Assembly (NCBI RefSeq): GCF_949769255.1
Contig: NZ_OX458329.1
Span: 1,860,001 to 1,924,000 of the forward strand
Direction of reading: 5' to 3'
Source of the DNA: Mobiluncus massiliensis
GTDB taxonomy: Bacteria > Actinomycetota > Actinomycetes > Actinomycetales > Actinomycetaceae
Length of the DNA: 64,000 bases
A model generated the notes under the pieces. It did not search any database. It was not told where the DNA came from and was given only the letters and a program-made list of their open reading frames with translations. Position 1 is the stretch's first letter. Each line of letters opens with the position of its first letter. Shown one piece after another: positions 52,979-62,174 of the stretch. The translations under genes and the position numbers were made by a program.

Positions 52979-52981
52979 CTG

Positions 52982-53018
52982 TTCCCCGGAATCCGCTGCG
53001 ATCCAGCGGACCGGGGAA
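52982..53018 (+). terminator. Terminator-like hairpin after tRNA-Arg
   Basis: A two-part stem (ttccccgg/ccggggaa and tccgctg/cagcgga) follows the tRNA directly. The downstream run is AACTCATTT, so it is only partly U-rich. Confidence 0.65.
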
Positions 53019-53069
53019 AACTCATTTAACGCCCACAATTTGTTCCGCAAGCCTCGGGCTGGGGGGCCG

Positions 53070-53083
53070 GGCTGGTACCAGCC
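53070..53083. promoter_or_regulatory. 14-bp perfect palindrome upstream of metN
   Basis: The sequence ggctggtaccagcc lies about 60 bases before the metN start, inside a GC-rich leader. It may be an operator or part of a leader hairpin. I could not match it to a known methionine regulator site. Confidence 0.35.
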
Positions 53084-53140
53084 GACCTGAGACGGACGCT
53101 ATTGCGGGGATTACAACAAAATCCGGTAAGGTTTAAGGCG

Positions 53141-54190
53141 ATGAAAACAAGCGAGCCGATGATTACCCTGAGCGGGGTTAGCAAAATTTATCATGTGAAG
53201 TCCGCGGCGGGCGGAACCGTGCATGCCTTGGACAACATTGACCTGACGATTGCCAAAGGTTCGATTCACGGTATCGTGGGACAATCCGGAGCCGGCAAAT
53301 CCACCTTAATTCGTTGCTTGACGGCGTTAGAAAAACCCACCACCGGCTCCATCACCCTTGACGGTCAAGAAATGACCACCTTGAATGAGGCAGAGTTGCG
53401 CCAGGCGCGACGCAAAATCGGGATGGTGTTCCAAGCCGCGAACCTGCTGGATTCACGCACCGCAGCCGGAAACGTCGCCTATCCTCTCTATCTAGCTGGC
53501 GTACCGCACGGCAACCGCAAGGAAAAAGTCATGGAGTTGCTGCGGCTGGTAGGTTTACAAGATCGTGCCTCGTCCTATCCTTCGCAGCTGTCCGGGGGTC
53601 AGAAGCAGCGGGTTGGCATTGCTCGGGGTCTGGCCACCAGTCCTCAGGTCCTGTTGTGTGATGAACCGACTTCGGCGCTGGATCAGGAAACCACCAGTCA
53701 GGTCCTGCACCTGATTCGTGACCTTTCGGAAAGTTTGGGGGTCACCGTGGTGATTATTACGCACGAGATGGCGGTGGTACGTGAAATTTGTGATTCCGTC
53801 ACCCTGCTGGAACACGGCAAGATTATCCAAACCGGCACGGTTGAGGACATATTAACCGAGCCAGAAAGCCGTTTAGCGCTTGACCTGGTTCCCCGTCCAC
53901 AAGTGAAAAGCAAGCCGGTGCTGAACGGCAAACCGGCCGCGCTGGTAGACATTGCCTTCAACTCGAATCCGGGCAAGCCTACCGGTTCTGCCGTGATGTC
54001 AATGGTTGCCGCCGCGGGGGCGGACATTGCTGCCGGAACATTTGAGACTGTAGGAAATACCCAGGTCGGACGGCTCGCTTTGGCGGTTTCGGCTGAAAAC
54101 ATGAACGGTCTGATTGCGGCGATGCGCTCCAAAGGTGTGTATGCAACCGTCAGACCTCTGGAGGCTTTGAACTTGGAGGAGGAAAACTAA
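53141..54190 (+). CDS. metN: Methionine ABC transporter ATP-binding protein
   Basis: This 349-residue ATPase powers methionine import. Walker A is GQSGAGKST, the Q-loop lies in GMVFQAANLL, the signature is LSGGQKQRVGIARGL and Walker B is LLCDEPTSALD. The C-terminal NIL domain (about 265-345, with SVMSMVAAAGADI-like spacing) binds methionine and inhibits transport when the cell is replete. The ATG at 53141 is chosen; a TTG at 53102 would add 13 unlike residues. TAAGGT or AAGG upstream may be a -10 or a weak ribosome-binding site. metI follows after one base; metQ is 47 kb away. Confidence 0.95.
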   Translation: MKTSEPMITLSGVSKIYHVKSAAGGTVHALDNIDLTIAKGSIHGIVGQSGAGKSTLIRCLTALEKPTTGSITLDGQEMTTLNEAELRQARRKIGMVFQAANLLDSRTAAGNVAYPLYLAGVPHGNRKEKVMELLRLVGLQDRASSYPSQLSGGQKQRVGIARGLATSPQVLLCDEPTSALDQETTSQVLHLIRDLSESLGVTVVIITHEMAVVREICDSVTLLEHGKIIQTGTVEDILTEPESRLALDLVPRPQVKSKPVLNGKPAALVDIAFNSNPGKPTGSAVMSMVAAAGADIAAGTFETVGNTQVGRLALAVSAENMNGLIAAMRSKGVYATVRPLEALNLEEEN

Positions 54191-54191
54191 C

Positions 54192-54965
54192 ATGCTGGAA
54201 CTCCTGCCCACCCTGCTGTCACAAAACGCAGATTTAGTAAACCAGGTGAACTTGATTGCTACGTCAGTACAATCCATTCTGCCCGCCGGTCCTGGCGATC
54301 CGACTTGGTTTGACAATCCCGCCATCACGCGAGAGATGCTTCCTGCCACCCTGGAGACCTTAGCGATGACAGCCGTCTCGACTCTGTTCACCGTACTGTT
54401 TGGTCTCCCGGTGGGGTTGTTCCTGGTTTCCACGGCGAAAACTGGCTTAACTCCCAACGCGGCGGTGAATCGGATTTTGGGATTCATCGTGAACCTCGGG
54501 CGTTCCCTGCCGTTCCTGATTTTGGCAGTATTTATCCTCCCGTTCACGCGCCTGGTAGTGGGGACCACCATAGGCTGGCAACCGGCCTGCGTCCCGCTGA
54601 TTGTTGGGGCCACGCCATTCTTTGCTCGTCTGGTCGAATCCAACATTATGGGTGTGGATTCCGGCAAGATTGAGGCGGCGCAAATGATGGGTGCCAGTCG
54701 CAGCCAAATCATGTGGGGCGTGCAAGTCCGCGAGGCGCTTCCCGCCCTGATTCAATCCACGACCGTGCTGGTCATCACCATCATTGGCTATTCCGCGATT
54801 ACCGGGGCCTTTGGCGGGGGCGGCTTAGGTTCTTTGGCCATTAACTACGGCTACTCACGCTACCAAGCTGATACCCTGCTGGTTTCGCTAATCGTTATTG
54901 GCATCATCGTCATTGTTTTGCAGGCCATCGGGGACTTCTTTACCCGGGTTGCGGATCACCGCTAA
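54192..54965 (+). CDS. metI: Methionine ABC transporter permease
   Basis: This 257-residue inner-membrane subunit forms the channel of the MetNIQ importer. About five helices are visible after a longer-than-usual polar N-terminus (about 40 residues), and the ATPase-contact loop is ESNIMGVDSGKIEAAQMMGA, the EAA-type motif. The family's late GGGGLGSLAINYGYSRYQ is intact. It starts one base after the metN stop. No substrate-binding gene follows; the next gene is fhaA of the cell-growth cluster. Homologues in other genomes are usually followed or preceded by metQ. Confidence 0.94.
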   Translation: MLELLPTLLSQNADLVNQVNLIATSVQSILPAGPGDPTWFDNPAITREMLPATLETLAMTAVSTLFTVLFGLPVGLFLVSTAKTGLTPNAAVNRILGFIVNLGRSLPFLILAVFILPFTRLVVGTTIGWQPACVPLIVGATPFFARLVESNIMGVDSGKIEAAQMMGASRSQIMWGVQVREALPALIQSTTVLVITIIGYSAITGAFGGGGLGSLAINYGYSRYQADTLLVSLIVIGIIVIVLQAIGDFFTRVADHR

Positions 54966-55064
54966 AACCCCTGGTCCTATAGTTCAATAAAGAATTACAC
55001 GAGTTATGCCGTTAGAATTGCCCCAGACTGTCTCAACTGTTGGCGATTCTCGGAAGGAGGGGTT

Positions 55065-55913
55065 TTGGAGTTCTTTGACCGCATGAAATCCAAGGTGTAT
55101 CGTTCCGGTCCTGACAAGCCTATAGATGTGACTCAGGCTATCCGCCAAGCCATGGATCGGGGCGCCACTCCGATGTCCCGTGAACGCACCGTGGCACCCA
55201 ATCATTTTGAGATTTCCATTTCTCCTGAAACTGATGCTGCGTTCGAACAGTGGGGTAAAGAAGCCTTGCTGCAAGAGTTCGTGCGTGACGCTAACGCCTA
55301 CGCTAACGAGCAAAATTATTCGTTGACCGGTTCGGTTTACGTTGAGTTTACCCCGCTCAATCCCGAACAGCGCCGCCTGGAAGTTAAGGCTCGTTCCGTT
55401 TCCGGGGCTCGTCCGGTGTCCGGGAGTGAACCCGGTATACCAGCCGAGCCCGTGCTTTCGCCCTCCCAGCCAAAACCGCACCCGGCGCCTGCACATACTC
55501 CAGCTAGTGAGAATCTGGAATGGAAACCTGTGGAATCCGCGGTTCCGGACGTCCCGGCAAACTCCGGCGTCACAACGAACCCGCAGGAATCCGAACTTTT
55601 AGCGAAGCATGAACAAAAACCTCTGTTGGAAGTGGTTGGGGGACAGACTTACCTGCTGGTGGGAGAGCGTACCGTGGTGGGACGGGGACGCAACGTGGAC
55701 ATCGCTTTGAGCGATTCCGGAGTGTCTCATCAGCATTTTGAAATTGTCCAGGTCGGCACCAACTACGTGCTGCGTGATTTGGGCTCCACGAACGGAACGT
55801 TTGTGGAAGGCAACCGCGTCAACGAAGCTACTCTCTTAGATCGCAACGTGGTGACGGCAGGCCGTATCAAGATGATTTTCTGGCGTCAAGCCGCTCCACC
55901 CCAAGAATCGTGA
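55065..55913 (+). CDS. fhaA: FHA-domain protein FhaA
   Basis: This 282-residue cytoplasmic protein regulates peptidoglycan synthesis in actinobacteria through phosphothreonine binding. The N-terminal DUF3662 domain (about 1-120, starting MEFFDRMKSKVYR) is followed by a proline-rich linker and a C-terminal FHA domain (about 190-275) with VVGRGRNVDIALSD, SGVSHQHFEI and LRDLGSTNGTFVEG, containing the phosphate-binding arginine, serine and histidine. The start is TTG with AAGGAGGGG upstream. It is first in the seven-gene cluster ending in pknB. In mycobacteria FhaA binds the phosphorylated pseudokinase MurJ (MviN); here the partner is inferred. Confidence 0.94.
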   Translation: MEFFDRMKSKVYRSGPDKPIDVTQAIRQAMDRGATPMSRERTVAPNHFEISISPETDAAFEQWGKEALLQEFVRDANAYANEQNYSLTGSVYVEFTPLNPEQRRLEVKARSVSGARPVSGSEPGIPAEPVLSPSQPKPHPAPAHTPASENLEWKPVESAVPDVPANSGVTTNPQESELLAKHEQKPLLEVVGGQTYLLVGERTVVGRGRNVDIALSDSGVSHQHFEIVQVGTNYVLRDLGSTNGTFVEGNRVNEATLLDRNVVTAGRIKMIFWRQAAPPQES

Positions 55914-55929
55914 GGCGAGGGGCTAACTG

Positions 55930-56394
55930 TTGAACGAACTGAGTTTTTCCTTACTGCGCCTGGGATATCTGGTGTTGCTGTGGCTCCTGGTGGGAGGGTC
56001 CATCCTGGTTTTGAGCCGCGACATCTACGGTACGGTTGTCACTCGGCGCGACCAGGCCAAATCTTCGAAGCCCTCAAAAGGCCGTAAACAGAGGAAACGT
56101 GACGCCGCGGTGTCCACGCTTTTGGTTACCGAGGGGCCCCTGACGGGGTCTTCCCTGCAGCTCACCGATAGGCCGGTCATCGTGGGCCGCGCTCCGACCT
56201 CAACTTTGGTGCTGGATGACGACTACGCTTCGGCTCAACACGCCCGGATTTTTCCGCGAGACGGCCAGTGGTTCGTGGAGGATTTGGGTTCAACGAACGG
56301 GACTGTTGTGGGAGGAGTCCGGATTACTTCCCCGACTCCGCTCAGCGCACACACCCCGGTTCGCTTCGGACAAACCATAGTGGAGCTGCGCTGA
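55930..56394 (+). CDS. fhaB: FHA-domain protein FhaB (FipA)
   Basis: This 154-residue protein has one N-terminal transmembrane helix (LGYLVLLWLLVGGSILVL, about 9-27), a basic linker (SKPSKGRKQRKRD) and a cytoplasmic FHA domain (about 70-150) with IVGRAPTSTLVLDDDYASAQ and VEDLGSTNGTVVGG. In mycobacteria the homologue links cell division to kinase signalling and binds FtsZ/FtsQ-complex proteins. The start is TTG with GAGGGG upstream, 16 bases after fhaA. Its stop overlaps the pstP start by one base. Confidence 0.93.
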   Translation: MNELSFSLLRLGYLVLLWLLVGGSILVLSRDIYGTVVTRRDQAKSSKPSKGRKQRKRDAAVSTLLVTEGPLTGSSLQLTDRPVIVGRAPTSTLVLDDDYASAQHARIFPRDGQWFVEDLGSTNGTVVGGVRITSPTPLSAHTPVRFGQTIVELR

Positions 56395-57716
56395 TGTCTA
56401 TCCAACTGCGTTATGCGGCTCGTTCCCATGTCGGCTTGGTTCGCAAAAACAACCAGGATTCCGGCTATGCCGGGCCGCATCTGTTGGTGCTGGCTGACGG
56501 AATGGGCGGTCCGGCCGGGGGCGACATTGCTTCCTCGGTGGCGGTGGCGCATTTGGCGCCGCTGGACGCAGATTCCCACGCTGCTGACGACTTGTTGAAC
56601 TTGTTGCGTGACGCCATTGGGGAGGCTCACCGAGATTTGGTGGAGCTGTCGGGCAGTCACGAGGAGCTACAGGGCCTGGGTACCACTTGTGTGGCGATTT
56701 TACGTTCGGGAAACAAGATGGCGATGGTTCACGTGGGTGACTCACGAGCCTACCTGTTGCGGGACGGTGAGTTGACCCAGGTGACGAAAGACCATTCTTT
56801 TGTGCAGTACCTGGTGGAATCTGGGGAATTGACCCCGGAGGAGGCTGCGCACCACCCGAAACGTTCCGTTTTACTGCGGGTGTTGGGGGATTCCGAAGGC
56901 GATGTAACTTTGGACGAGTCCGTGCGTGCGGCTGTGGTGGGGGATCGCTGGTTGCTGTGTTCGGATGGGTTGAGCGGAGTGGTTTCCGCTGAGACCATCG
57001 CCACCGTTCTGGCCGAAGGTGAGACGCCGGAAAGTTGCTGTGAAGATTTGGTCGGTTTAGCGCTGAAGAGCGGTGCCCCTGACAACGTGACCTGCGTGAT
57101 TGCTGACGTGGTGGATTCCGATGAGGAACTGACCGCTACCGCTCCCCAGATTGTGGGAGCCGCTTCCATTCGTCCCGCTGGAGCCAGTATCAGCGAAGCG
57201 ACGCCCGCCGAGAAAGCCGCGATGCTGCGCCGCGGGAAGCCTTTGGAGCAGGACGAATTTGCCATGCGCACCCCGAAAGATCCCCGCAAGTTGTCTCGGC
57301 GGGGTTGGTTCATCGGCATCTTTTTGACGCTGCTGGTTCTGGCGGCCTTGGGTCTCGGAGCGTGGTTTTCCTATGGCTGGACCCAAAAGCAGTACTTCTT
57401 GGGCGTGAATCAGGGCGAAGTGACCCTGTTTAGGGGAATTGATCAGTCCATTGGCTCGTGGGATTTGTATCACCCTGTCGAAGGTATGGGGGTGCGCAAT
57501 TCCGATTTGGCCCCCGTCATCCAGCAGCGCCTGGAAAAGAGCATTTCCCTGCGTAATCGTGAGGAAGCCCAGGAGTTGATTGCATCGTGGCGGGACACCG
57601 GAATGGTGAAGGAAGCGAACAAACCCGCACCAGCCCCTGTGACCCCGAGCCCAACCACACCTGAGACAACTGCGTCAACCGAAGAATCCTCAAATACCGC
57701 GGGAGGTAACCAGTAA
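56394..57716 (+). CDS. pstP: PP2C-family serine/threonine phosphatase PstP
   Basis: This 440-residue membrane phosphatase reverses the action of PknA and PknB. The cytoplasmic PP2C domain (about 1-240) shows GLVRKNNQDSG, LADGMGGPAGG, HVGDSRAYLLRDGEL, LLCSDGLSG and GAPDNVTCVI, with the metal-binding aspartates. A linker, a transmembrane helix (about 303-328) and an extracytoplasmic tail ending in a Thr/Pro-rich stretch follow. The frame is open upstream to 56268, but the ATG at 56394 overlapping the fhaB stop (TGATG) is the true start. It is one base apart from rodA (TAATG). Confidence 0.95.
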   Translation: MSIQLRYAARSHVGLVRKNNQDSGYAGPHLLVLADGMGGPAGGDIASSVAVAHLAPLDADSHAADDLLNLLRDAIGEAHRDLVELSGSHEELQGLGTTCVAILRSGNKMAMVHVGDSRAYLLRDGELTQVTKDHSFVQYLVESGELTPEEAAHHPKRSVLLRVLGDSEGDVTLDESVRAAVVGDRWLLCSDGLSGVVSAETIATVLAEGETPESCCEDLVGLALKSGAPDNVTCVIADVVDSDEELTATAPQIVGAASIRPAGASISEATPAEKAAMLRRGKPLEQDEFAMRTPKDPRKLSRRGWFIGIFLTLLVLAALGLGAWFSYGWTQKQYFLGVNQGEVTLFRGIDQSIGSWDLYHPVEGMGVRNSDLAPVIQQRLEKSISLRNREEAQELIASWRDTGMVKEANKPAPAPVTPSPTTPETTASTEESSNTAGGNQ

Positions 57717-59212
57717 TGGCTACCATCGTGCAGTATCCTGCCAGATCTGGGCGTCGCTCCGAACTGTTCTTGCTCATTCTGGCAATCTTGGTCGGGGTCG
57801 GAGCCTATCTTTCCATCATGGTTTCCCACCCGGAGGCTCCCCAGGTTTGGTACTGGTATTGCGCGGCAATCGCCGTGGGGGGAATCGCGCTACACGTGGC
57901 GATGCGGTTTTTGGCTCCCTACGCCGATCCGGTCATTATGCCGGTGGCTTTGGCGTTAAACGGGATTGGTTTGGCGATGATTTCCCGCCTGGACCTGTAC
58001 TATCAGCAACGCGCCGATACCACCGGTTCCACTGCGGTGCGTAACGCCATGTTGACCCAGGTCAACAACGAACGCCAAGTCATTTTCATGGTCGGTTCCA
58101 TCGCGGTGGTAATCCTGACCCTACTGGTGTTTCAGGATCATCGTAGCCTGCGAAAGTTTGCCTGGCCCTCCCTGGTCGTGGCCATTTTACTGATGCTTTC
58201 CACCAAGATTCCAGGACTGGGACAAACCGTCAACGGTGCCGATATTTCCTTGCGGATTTTGGGATTCACGATTCAACCCAATGAATTTGCCAAGATTTTG
58301 CTGGCGATTTTCTTTGCCGGCTATCTGGAATACCGCCGGGATTCCCTGGCCATTGCCGGGAAAAAGCTCGGTTTCATTCAACTGCCCCGGTGGCGCGACC
58401 TGCTACCGATTCTGGTCGTGTGGGCAGCGGTGATGGGCCTGTTGGTACTGCAAAAGGACCTGGGGGTGGCGCTACTGCTGTTCGCTATCTTTGTTGCCGT
58501 ACTCTATGTCGCAACGGACCGCCCCTCCTGGATTATTTTCGGCGGAGTGTTGATGATACCGATGGCTGTCGTGGCCTATCTGTCCTTTTCCCACGTGCAA
58601 GACCGGGTGACGAACTGGTTGCACGCTTTGGATCTGGAGGTCGCGAACCCGGACCGGGTCGGCGGTTCTTGGCAACTGGTCAATGCCCTGTTCGGGATGG
58701 CCTACGGCGGTTTGACCGGAACCGGATGGGGGTTAGGCAGGCCGGGTCAAACCCCTCTGGCAAACTCGGATTTCATTGTGTCCTCCGTCGCTGAGGAAAT
58801 CGGTTTGACCGGCATGTTGGCCGTGATGCTGCTGTACTTGATTCTGGTACTGCGCGGTTTGCGAGCCGCGATGGGGGTGCGTGACGGTTTCGGGAAACTG
58901 CTGGCCACCGCTTTGGCTTTCGGCATCGGGGCGCAGCTGTTTATCGTGGCGGGAGGCGTGACCCGCCTCATTCCCTCCACCGGTTTGACCGCCCCGTTCC
59001 TGGCCGCAGGGGGCGTTTCTTCTGTCGCCAACTGGTTAGCGGTAGCAATTCTGCTGCGGATTTCCGATTCGGCACGTCGACCAGTTCCTTCCAATGGAAC
59101 CGGTGGTTTTAGGTTGACGTCTGGAGGTTCCGGCGACTCGGGAGATTCTGCGGGGGCAGCCGGAGGAGCTCTCGATTACGCCGCCACCGAAAGAGTGGTG
59201 ATGCCTCAATGA
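57716..59212 (+). CDS. rodA: FtsW/RodA/SpoVE-family glycosyltransferase RodA
   Basis: This 498-residue membrane protein with about 12 helices polymerises lipid II into glycan strands. The SEDS signatures are FTIQPNEFAKILLAIFFAGYL, DLGVALLLFAIFVAVLYVAT and the late VAEEIGLTGMLAVMLLYLIL plus GGVTRLIPSTGLTAPFLAAGG. The charged catalytic aspartate region in the fourth periplasmic loop is expected but was not mapped. The C-terminus is a Gly/Ser-rich cytoplasmic tail. The gene starts within the pstP stop and ends within the pbpA start (ATGA). RodA is preferred to FtsW because of its cluster with pbpA. Confidence 0.93.
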   Translation: MATIVQYPARSGRRSELFLLILAILVGVGAYLSIMVSHPEAPQVWYWYCAAIAVGGIALHVAMRFLAPYADPVIMPVALALNGIGLAMISRLDLYYQQRADTTGSTAVRNAMLTQVNNERQVIFMVGSIAVVILTLLVFQDHRSLRKFAWPSLVVAILLMLSTKIPGLGQTVNGADISLRILGFTIQPNEFAKILLAIFFAGYLEYRRDSLAIAGKKLGFIQLPRWRDLLPILVVWAAVMGLLVLQKDLGVALLLFAIFVAVLYVATDRPSWIIFGGVLMIPMAVVAYLSFSHVQDRVTNWLHALDLEVANPDRVGGSWQLVNALFGMAYGGLTGTGWGLGRPGQTPLANSDFIVSSVAEEIGLTGMLAVMLLYLILVLRGLRAAMGVRDGFGKLLATALAFGIGAQLFIVAGGVTRLIPSTGLTAPFLAAGGVSSVANWLAVAILLRISDSARRPVPSNGTGGFRLTSGGSGDSGDSAGAAGGALDYAATERVVMPQ

Positions 59213-60669
59213 ACGCTCAGATTCGCCGTTTAGCGGTTGCCCTGATTGTCATGATTGTGGCATTAATGGGGGCGTTAACGTATCAGCAGTTCTTTTTCGC
59301 TCCGACCCTGAACGCACACCCCCTGAACCGGCGCGTCACCGATGCCTACTGGAACCAGGAGCGCGGCAAAATCGTGACCGGGGACGGTGCCCTGGTACTG
59401 GCTCAGTCGCTGCCCGTGGGAAACGGGCCGGAAGTGACCTACGCCCGGAATTATCCCCAGGGCGCGAAATACGCCCATATTACGGGATACTTCCCGGCGG
59501 CGATTCGCGGCCAGATGACAGATTTGGAAAAGGCCGCTGAACCGATTTTGTCTGGCAAGGCGGATTCCCAATGGATGCAGCGCCTCCAAGACCTGTTTAC
59601 CGGCGCCCAGCCGCAGGCCGGGAATGTGTCACTAACCATCAATCCGGCAGTCCAGGACGCGATGACCGCGGCGTTGTCCGGGAAAACCGGCGCCGCCGTG
59701 GCGCTAAACCCGAAAACGGGAGAAATCCTGGGAATGGCGTCCTCCCCCGCTTTTGACCCCAACGCCTTGAGCGGCCCGGACGGCAACGCCCTGCAAAATA
59801 CCTACAACGCTTTGATCGCCGACCCACAAAAACCCCTGCTAAACAGGGCAATCAGTGAACTTTATCCCCCCGGTTCGACGTTTAAGATTGTGACCACTGC
59901 GGCTCTGCTGTCTCACGGGACAGTTGCCGCGGATACGATTGTGGATGCGCCCGATACGCTGGATTTGCCGGGCACCGATGTGAAACTCCGAAACTTTGCC
60001 GGGGAATCTTGCGGAAACGGCCAGGTGCCGTTGCATCAAGCCTTCGCCCTGTCCTGTAACACCCCGTTTGCGGCATTGGGAATGCAGTTGGGCGGCGAGC
60101 CTCTACAGGCCCAGGCCAAAGCCTTTGGTTTCGGCACCGTCCCGAACGTGCCGCTGACCGGGGTAGCTTCCGAATTCCCTCCCCCGGAAGCGCCGTCTTT
60201 CCTGGCGAACGCCGCGATTGGGCAGCAGTCCGTGCGGGTGACGCCCCTGCAGATGGCGATGGTGGCCAGCGCTATCGCTAATGACGGAAAAACTATGACT
60301 CCCTACCTGATTAATCAGGAACTGTCCTCCGATTTCCAGGTCCTCAAACAGTATGCTCCTCAGGTTTTGAGCCAGGCGGTGTCGCCGGAAATTGCCGCCA
60401 GTATCCGCCAGATGATGGTGGAAGTTGTCCAGTCCGGAACCGGCAAGGCTGCCGGCATTCCCGGCCTGAACGTGGCGGGTAAAACCGGAACTGCCGAAAC
60501 AGGGGTGGGGCACGGCCTTGACCATTGGTTTGTAGGGTTTGCCCCAGCGGAAAACCCACGTATTGCCGTAGCAATTGTGGTGGAGGATCCGCAGGGAATA
60601 CGCGGCACCGGCGGAACCGTGGCTGCCCCATTGGCTCGCAGCATTTTGCAGGCAGGAGTGAGCCAATGA
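59209..60669 (+). CDS. pbpA: Class B penicillin-binding protein PbpA
   Basis: This 486-residue transpeptidase crosslinks new peptidoglycan and is partner of RodA. It has an N-terminal membrane anchor (about 7-27), a short dimerisation region and the transpeptidase domain with the active-site PGSTFKIVTTAALL (catalytic serine), SCNTPFA as SxN and AGKTGTAETG as KTG. The class B layout and size match mycobacterial PbpA. It overlaps rodA by 4 bases and pknA by 4 bases. Substrate stem peptide cannot be deduced here. Confidence 0.94.
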   Translation: MNAQIRRLAVALIVMIVALMGALTYQQFFFAPTLNAHPLNRRVTDAYWNQERGKIVTGDGALVLAQSLPVGNGPEVTYARNYPQGAKYAHITGYFPAAIRGQMTDLEKAAEPILSGKADSQWMQRLQDLFTGAQPQAGNVSLTINPAVQDAMTAALSGKTGAAVALNPKTGEILGMASSPAFDPNALSGPDGNALQNTYNALIADPQKPLLNRAISELYPPGSTFKIVTTAALLSHGTVAADTIVDAPDTLDLPGTDVKLRNFAGESCGNGQVPLHQAFALSCNTPFAALGMQLGGEPLQAQAKAFGFGTVPNVPLTGVASEFPPPEAPSFLANAAIGQQSVRVTPLQMAMVASAIANDGKTMTPYLINQELSSDFQVLKQYAPQVLSQAVSPEIAASIRQMMVEVVQSGTGKAAGIPGLNVAGKTGTAETGVGHGLDHWFVGFAPAENPRIAVAIVVEDPQGIRGTGGTVAAPLARSILQAGVSQ

Positions 60670-62174
60670 TTGGGGCAAATACGGTACTGAACGACCGTTA
60701 TCGCCTGGTGTCCATCCTGGCAACCGGAGGAATGGGCGTGATTTGGCGCGGTTGGGACAAACGCAGCCAAAATGTCGTCGCGGTGAAAGTGCTGAAAGAA
60801 GAACTCATCGGTCAGGCGACCTTCCTGGCCCGTTTACGTGCTGAAGCTACCAACGCTGCCCGCCTGCATCATCCCAACCTCGCCGCCGTTTTTGACTGGG
60901 GCGAAACAGATGGCCAAGGCTGGATTGTGATGGAGCTGGTGGAGGGACGTCCCCTGTCGGACATTCTGGCGGGAGGCCAGATTTTGACTTGGGAACAGCT
61001 CGCTCCCATCCTCATCCAAATCGCTAACGGCCTGCAGGCTTCCCACGAAGGACACGTCATTCACCGCGATGTGAAGCCTTCAAATATTCTGGTTTCCGAC
61101 AAGGGCGTGGCGAAACTGACGGACTTCGGGATTTCGTTGGCTCCGCGCGCCGAAGCCCTGACCGCGGCCGGGATGGTGATGGGTACCGCCCAGTACCTGC
61201 CGCCCGAACAGGCGATGGGTGAAACCGCGACCGCCTTGGGCGATATTTATGCGCTGGGGGTCATCGCCTATGAAGCCTTGGCCGGAAAACGTCCGTTTAC
61301 GGGGCCGACCCAGGTCGACATCGCGATGTCGCACGTAAAAGACCCGGTTCCGCCCCTTCCTGAAACCGTAAATTCCCAGGTGGCGGCCTTGATTTACCAG
61401 ATGTTGGAAAAAGACCCGCGGCTGCGCCCACAATCGGCGAAACAGCTCGCTGAAGCGGTTCAGGCGCTGTGGCACGGCACGGTGCCGCTGTCGTTTACTC
61501 CGCGCATGAGTTTTTCACGCAATCTGGCCGACGCTCCCCCCACAGCCCAGATGCCCGTGGCGCAGGTCGACGAAAAGCCGGAAGATACTTCACCGGAGTC
61601 CTCCGCTGCAAACACACCCGCCGTATCTGCCTCTCCGACCAAACCTGCGGTGTCCGCGCCCCCGGCCAAACCTGCGGCGTCCCCGTCCCCGGACACCCCC
61701 GCACAATCATCTGCTGCGCCGGTAGACCCGGCACCGCTGTCCCCTCACGCGACCCCGGCCAAACCTGACGCGACTGCCTCCGCGGCCGGGCTGCACCAGG
61801 ACGGCTCGACACCGCCCGCCTCAGCGAACCCGGAGACATCTGCCCCACCCTTGCGACCCGATTTTCATCGAGTAAAACCGGCCCAACCAGCCGCTATACC
61901 GGTGGGTTCCCAGGCGATTCCACCGCAGCGTCACGAGGAAATGATGCGCTACCTGGAAGCCAAACCGCTGCCCCAGCCGGAAACGGGATCGAAACGAAAA
62001 CTTGTTGTTGCATTAGTCATCACCGCCGTGGTGTTGATAGCGTTGATTTTTGGGTTGGCAACCACCCTGCGTACCGGGGCCTCAACCGGTAACCTTGAAT
62101 CGGGCTTGACCGTAACGGCGGTTGCAGCCCCAGCCAGCTCGCCAGTAGAGGAGGAAAACCTTGAGTCAGTCTGA
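60666..62174 (+). CDS. pknA: Serine/threonine protein kinase PknA
   Basis: This 502-residue membrane kinase phosphorylates growth and division proteins. The kinase domain (about 12-270) has a glycine-rich loop LATGGMGVIWRG, the ATP-binding lysine in VAVKVLKEEL, HRDVKPSNILVSD as catalytic loop and DFGISLA. A long alanine/proline/serine-rich juxtamembrane spacer (about 300-440) precedes one transmembrane helix (VVALVITAVVLIALIFGLA) and a short extracytoplasmic end without PASTA repeats. The ATG at 60666 overlaps the pbpA stop (ATGA); a longer frame from 60525 is rejected. It overlaps the pknB start by 14 bases. Confidence 0.93.
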   Translation: MIGANTVLNDRYRLVSILATGGMGVIWRGWDKRSQNVVAVKVLKEELIGQATFLARLRAEATNAARLHHPNLAAVFDWGETDGQGWIVMELVEGRPLSDILAGGQILTWEQLAPILIQIANGLQASHEGHVIHRDVKPSNILVSDKGVAKLTDFGISLAPRAEALTAAGMVMGTAQYLPPEQAMGETATALGDIYALGVIAYEALAGKRPFTGPTQVDIAMSHVKDPVPPLPETVNSQVAALIYQMLEKDPRLRPQSAKQLAEAVQALWHGTVPLSFTPRMSFSRNLADAPPTAQMPVAQVDEKPEDTSPESSAANTPAVSASPTKPAVSAPPAKPAASPSPDTPAQSSAAPVDPAPLSPHATPAKPDATASAAGLHQDGSTPPASANPETSAPPLRPDFHRVKPAQPAAIPVGSQAIPPQRHEEMMRYLEAKPLPQPETGSKRKLVVALVITAVVLIALIFGLATTLRTGASTGNLESGLTVTAVAAPASSPVEEENLESV

